From assembly GCF_900102075.1 (NCBI RefSeq), contig NZ_FNAV01000013.1:62001-126000 (forward strand): a DNA stretch of 64,000 nt, in the 5' to 3' direction. This document shows positions 61,194-64,000 of this stretch, piece by piece (position 1 is the first letter of the stretch; each line of letters opens with the position of its first letter). Below the pieces are notes generated by a model. The model worked only from the letters and a program-made list of their open reading frames with translations. It was not told where the DNA came from and searched no databases. Position numbers and translations under genes: made by a program. Source of the DNA: Salipiger thiooxidans. GTDB taxonomy: Bacteria; Pseudomonadota; Alphaproteobacteria; Rhodobacterales; Rhodobacteraceae.

Positions 61194-63605
61194 TCAGAAA
61201 TCCTCCCAAACCGCATCGGCCTTTCCACCCGCTGCCACGCGCCGAGGAGCGGGCGCCGGCTCGGCGTGCTCGTGCGCCTCTCCGGGTGCCATGTCCCAGC
61301 CACTGCCCGAGGATGCGGCCCCGAAGGCCTGTGGCGCGGGCAGTGGTTGCACCTCGCCAGAGTCGAAGCGCGCGACAAGGCTGCGCAACCCGGAGGCCTT
61401 CTGCAGCAAGGCCCGCCCGGCGGTAGCACTGTCGCCGACCATCGCGGCGTTCTGCTGGGTCACCTCGTCGAGCACCGAGAAGCCGGAGTTGATCTCGGCA
61501 AGGCCGGTGGCCTGATCAGACGCGCCCGTCGCGATATCCTTGATCTGGCCCGAGATGTCGGTGACCTCGGTCAGGATCGTCTCCATCGACTGGCCAAGCT
61601 CGGAGACAAGCGTCACCCCCTTGCTCACGTTGTCATTTGAGGTGCGGATCAGATCCCGGATCTCGGCCGCGCTGTCGGCCGAGCGCTGTGCCAGCGCGCG
61701 CACCTCGGAGGCCACGACGGCGAAGCCGCGCCCGACCTCGCCGGCGCGCGCGGCCTCGACCCCGGCATTCAGCGCCAGAAGGTTGGTCTGGAAGGCGATG
61801 TCCTCCATGACCCGGATGATCTGCCCGATCTGCTTGGAGGAATCCTCGAGGTTCGACATCGCGAGGATCGCGTCGCCGCGCACCCGCTCGCCACGCTCGG
61901 CCTCGGCGCGGGCCGAGTTGATCGCGGTGGCGATGGTGTTCGCGCCCTCGGAGGTGAACCTCACGTTGTTGGTGATCTCTTCCATCGCGGCGGCGGTCTC
62001 TTCCAGCGTGGCCGACTGGTTCTCGGTCCGCTGAGAGAGCTGGTCGATATTATCGCTGAGGCCGCTCACGTCGGCGTCGATGCTCTGGGCGCTCTCGCCC
62101 AGCTCCTGCACCACATCCATGAGCGAATCGACGGTGGCGTTGAAATCGCGGCGGAGCCCCTCGTAGTCGTCGCCGAGCGGCTCCTCGATGCGGCAGACCA
62201 GCCAGCCTGCCGCCAGATCGGCAAGGGCACCGCTCAACCGCTCCACCACCTCGCGCTGACGCCCCTGCGCCTTTTCCTGGGCCGCGGACGCCTCGCGCCC
62301 CTTGGCCAGATCACCCTTGAGCCGTTCCAGCGCCCGCGCGATGTCCCCAAGTTCGTCGCCGGTCTTGGTCTCGTTCACGATGGTCTCGAAATCGCCCTCG
62401 GACATCATGCCGACACTGTCGGCGAGCCGCGAGATCCGCTTGGTGAGCAGGCGCGCGACAGAGACCGACAGGCCCGCCACCAGCGCGATGATCACCACCA
62501 GCGTCCCCAGCGTGACCATCAGCAGATGGCGTTCCGCCGCCGTCGCCTCGGCCATGTCCTGTTCGACCACGATTCCCCAGCCGGTGCCTGCGAAGCGCCC
62601 GAAGGTGGTGACGGCGACCACGGGCCGGCCCCCGAGCCCGGGCACGTTCAGGAACGTCTCGGACCGCTCATCGCGCGCGGCGCGGATCTGCGGCAGCTCG
62701 GGCATCTGGTCGAGCACGGCATAGTCCTGCCCCGCGGACACCGGGCTCAGGGCGCGGCCCTGATGGTCCACCGCATAGGCGATGCCGGTGTCGCCCAGAA
62801 GCTCGGACTCGGCCAGCGCCCGCGCGATCTGCTCCGTGGGGATCTGCAGCGCCACGACGCCGATCCGTTGCCCCTCACGATCGAAAACCGGGGTGGCGGC
62901 GAACTTCGCGGCGGCGCCTGCACTTGGGGCGTAGCTGTCGAAATCGGTGAAGACCACCTCGTCCGGCCCGGCCACGGAGGCATCGCGGAAGGCTGTCGCG
63001 AGCCCGGTCTCGGCATAGGGGCCATCGAGCATGTTGGTGGCGAAATCCAGCTCCTTGAAGACGCTGTAGATGACGTTGCCCTTGAGGTCGAAGAGGAACA
63101 GGTCGTAGTAGCCCCGCTGGCGTTGGAAGTTGCGGAGCCCCTCGTGGTAGGTGCCGTGGATCTGCGACCAGGCCGAGCCGTCGTCGGCCTGCACCAGATC
63201 GTCCTTCTGCCCCGTCGGATGGGGGTTCGCGTCGATGTAGGCCTCGCGCAGGCGGGCGCCCACGTCGCCCTGTATCAGCCCCCAGTTCCGGTCGAAGAGA
63301 GGCAGCGCAGTGCGGATGTCCCTGCTTCCCGCCAGATCGCGAAGATCCGTCTCCGTGTGGGCAAGCCATCTCTGAAGCTCGGCCTTGCGATCCACGAGGA
63401 GGTTGCGGAAGGCCAGTTCGCGTTGGTGCCCGAGCTCACGACGGGCGTCGTAGTAGCCAATTCCCACCACCAGCAGCATCAGCAGGATCGACGGTACGCC
63501 GATCATGATCGGCATCTTCCACTTCAGCTTGAGACGTCTCCAGCGATTGCTGCGATACTTGCGTTTGGGCGTGGACACGTCGGGCTCCGTCAGGTTCCGG
63601 GACAT
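61194..63605 (-). CDS. Methyl-accepting chemotaxis protein with dCache sensor and CheR tether
   Basis: An 803-residue chemoreceptor: TM1 about 31-51, a dCache-like periplasmic domain about 55-340 ([40 protein letters not shown]), TM2 about 350-375, HAMP, and the signalling domain with [20 protein letters not shown]. The C-terminus ends VWEDF, matching the xWxxF pentapeptide that tethers CheR/CheB. Two starts are possible. The ATG at 63605 has no ribosome-binding site, while a GTG at 63578 has GGAG six bases upstream and may be the real one. Confidence 0.92.
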   Translation of the reverse strand: MSRNLTEPDVSTPKRKYRSNRWRRLKLKWKMPIMIGVPSILLMLLVVGIGYYDARRELGHQRELAFRNLLVDRKAELQRWLAHTETDLRDLAGSRDIRTALPLFDRNWGLIQGDVGARLREAYIDANPHPTGQKDDLVQADDGSAWSQIHGTYHEGLRNFQRQRGYYDLFLFDLKGNVIYSVFKELDFATNMLDGPYAETGLATAFRDASVAGPDEVVFTDFDSYAPSAGAAAKFAATPVFDREGQRIGVVALQIPTEQIARALAESELLGDTGIAYAVDHQGRALSPVSAGQDYAVLDQMPELPQIRAARDERSETFLNVPGLGGRPVVAVTTFGRFAGTGWGIVVEQDMAEATAAERHLLMVTLGTLVVIIALVAGLSVSVARLLTKRISRLADSVGMMSEGDFETIVNETKTGDELGDIARALERLKGDLAKGREASAAQEKAQGRQREVVERLSGALADLAAGWLVCRIEEPLGDDYEGLRRDFNATVDSLMDVVQELGESAQSIDADVSGLSDNIDQLSQRTENQSATLEETAAAMEEITNNVRFTSEGANTIATAINSARAEAERGERVRGDAILAMSNLEDSSKQIGQIIRVMEDIAFQTNLLALNAGVEAARAGEVGRGFAVVASEVRALAQRSADSAAEIRDLIRTSNDNVSKGVTLVSELGQSMETILTEVTDISGQIKDIATGASDQATGLAEINSGFSVLDEVTQQNAAMVGDSATAGRALLQKASGLRSLVARFDSGEVQPLPAPQAFGAASSGSGWDMAPGEAHEHAEPAPAPRRVAAGGKADAVWEDF

Positions 63606-63802
63606 TGCGTCAAAGATCGGCCAGAGGCGGCGCGTACCCCTTCGAGCGGGCCCCGCGTTGCAAGCACATGGCCCCCAAACCCTTACGATCCGATTAAGTC
63701 GCGAATTCCCGGCATCGCGGCGCGGAAAAGGACGCGTTCCGGACCTTTGCATTCCCCGCGCGCGATGCGATACAGGCGCCCGACCAGTCACCGGAGGACC
63801 GC

Positions 63803-64000
63803 ATGGCCAGCTATCAGTACGTCTACCACATGGATGGAGTGTCCAAGACCTATCCGGGCGGCAAGAAGTGCTTTGAAAACATCCGCCTGAGCTTCCTGCC
63901 CGGGGTGAAGATCGGCGTCGTCGGCGTCAACGGCGCCGGTAAGTCGACGCTGATGCGAATCATGGCCGGCATCGACAAGGACTTCACCGGCGAGGCCTGG
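63803..64000 (+). CDS. ettA: Energy-dependent translational throttle protein EttA (partial, 5' part)
   Basis: Only the first 66 residues are in the window. [20 protein letters not shown] and [20 protein letters not shown] with Walker [10 protein letters not shown] identify the first ATPase domain of EttA, an ABC-F protein that gates the 70S ribosome according to energy state. GGAGG is five bases before the ATG. It is divergent from the dCache chemoreceptor with 197 bp between, in which TTGCAT is a possible -35. The signature and second domain lie outside. Confidence 0.93.
   Translation, partial: MASYQYVYHMDGVSKTYPGGKKCFENIRLSFLPGVKIGVVGVNGAGKSTLMRIMAGIDKDFTGEAW

Noticed and set aside
1-64000. 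Prophage, integrative element, CRISPR array or toxin-antitoxin pair
   Set aside because: No integrase, transposase, capsid or terminase, no regular spaced repeats, and no adjacent small toxin-antitoxin gene pair were seen.

Overview
The window is a stretch of alphaproteobacterial chromosome, most probably from the Rhodobacteraceae (Roseobacter group / Salipiger-like). The reasons are the high GC content with strong GC3 bias, a COQ9-family ubiquinone protein, a short S21 with alphaproteobacterial sequence, ClpS, a class I lysyl-tRNA synthetase, the radical-SAM plus DUF4130-UdgX repair pair, a GTTC-N7-GTTC (alphaproteobacterial LexA) box, a TTAA-N7-TTAA (CtrA) box, and several small families I associate with this group. 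The family assignment is inference. No rRNA, insertion sequence, integrase, CRISPR array or prophage block is visible. Coding density is very high and most genes are housekeeping.

Layout. 1-4720: partial flavodoxin-like gene, tRNA-Gly(TCC) with a good promoter, an ABC exporter, and divergent hemE/hemC. 4721-7640: an inverted pair of a dispersed repeat, then a two-gene DNA-repair operon (radical SAM protein, then DUF4130-UdgX) whose promoter is overlapped by a LexA box. 7640-11533: two quinone oxidoreductases, a DUF2189 membrane protein and COQ9. 11649-16036: rpsU, a DUF900 alpha/beta hydrolase, a D,D-carboxypeptidase with SPOR domain, and a HAD hydrolase. 16133-19289: clpS, rsmC-like, an SDR lacking its catalytic lysine, and hemF. 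19355-25871: a signalling cluster made of a LuxR-type regulator, a periplasmic SUOX-fold protein, a hybrid histidine kinase and a NIT-domain chemoreceptor. 26058-31831: adenine deaminase, cupin, lytic transglycosylase, stand-alone receiver, glutathionyl-hydroquinone reductase and a GlsB-like protein. 31879-37749: fmt and a four-gene BMP-type nucleoside ABC importer. 37902-43266: rimI-tsaB, NifU-like, UspA, a branched-chain aminotransferase and uvrC. 43579-48798: an SDR, CaCA antiporter, zinc-ribbon mini-protein and sppA operon, then priA. 48906-56604: fsa, small unknowns, a ParA-like ATPase divergent from a CtrA-box gene, HugZ-like, a beta-helix GH28-related protein, CHAD and DUF4864. 56661-64000: lysK, TerB-like, PBP4, nadD, a dCache chemoreceptor and the start of ettA.

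How they work together. Three haem genes (hemE, hemC, hemF), peptidoglycan enzymes (two D,D-peptidases and a lytic transglycosylase), translation and tRNA functions (rpsU, fmt, tsaB, rimI, lysK, ettA) and purine salvage (nucleoside importer, adenine deaminase) are scattered through the window. The least described parts are the SOS-type repair operon at 4889-7584 and the signalling set at 19355-23355. In the latter, a molybdopterin-binding-fold protein without the molybdenum-binding cysteine lies 3 nt ahead of a hybrid kinase. A family of at least five dispersed intergenic repeats is also present.
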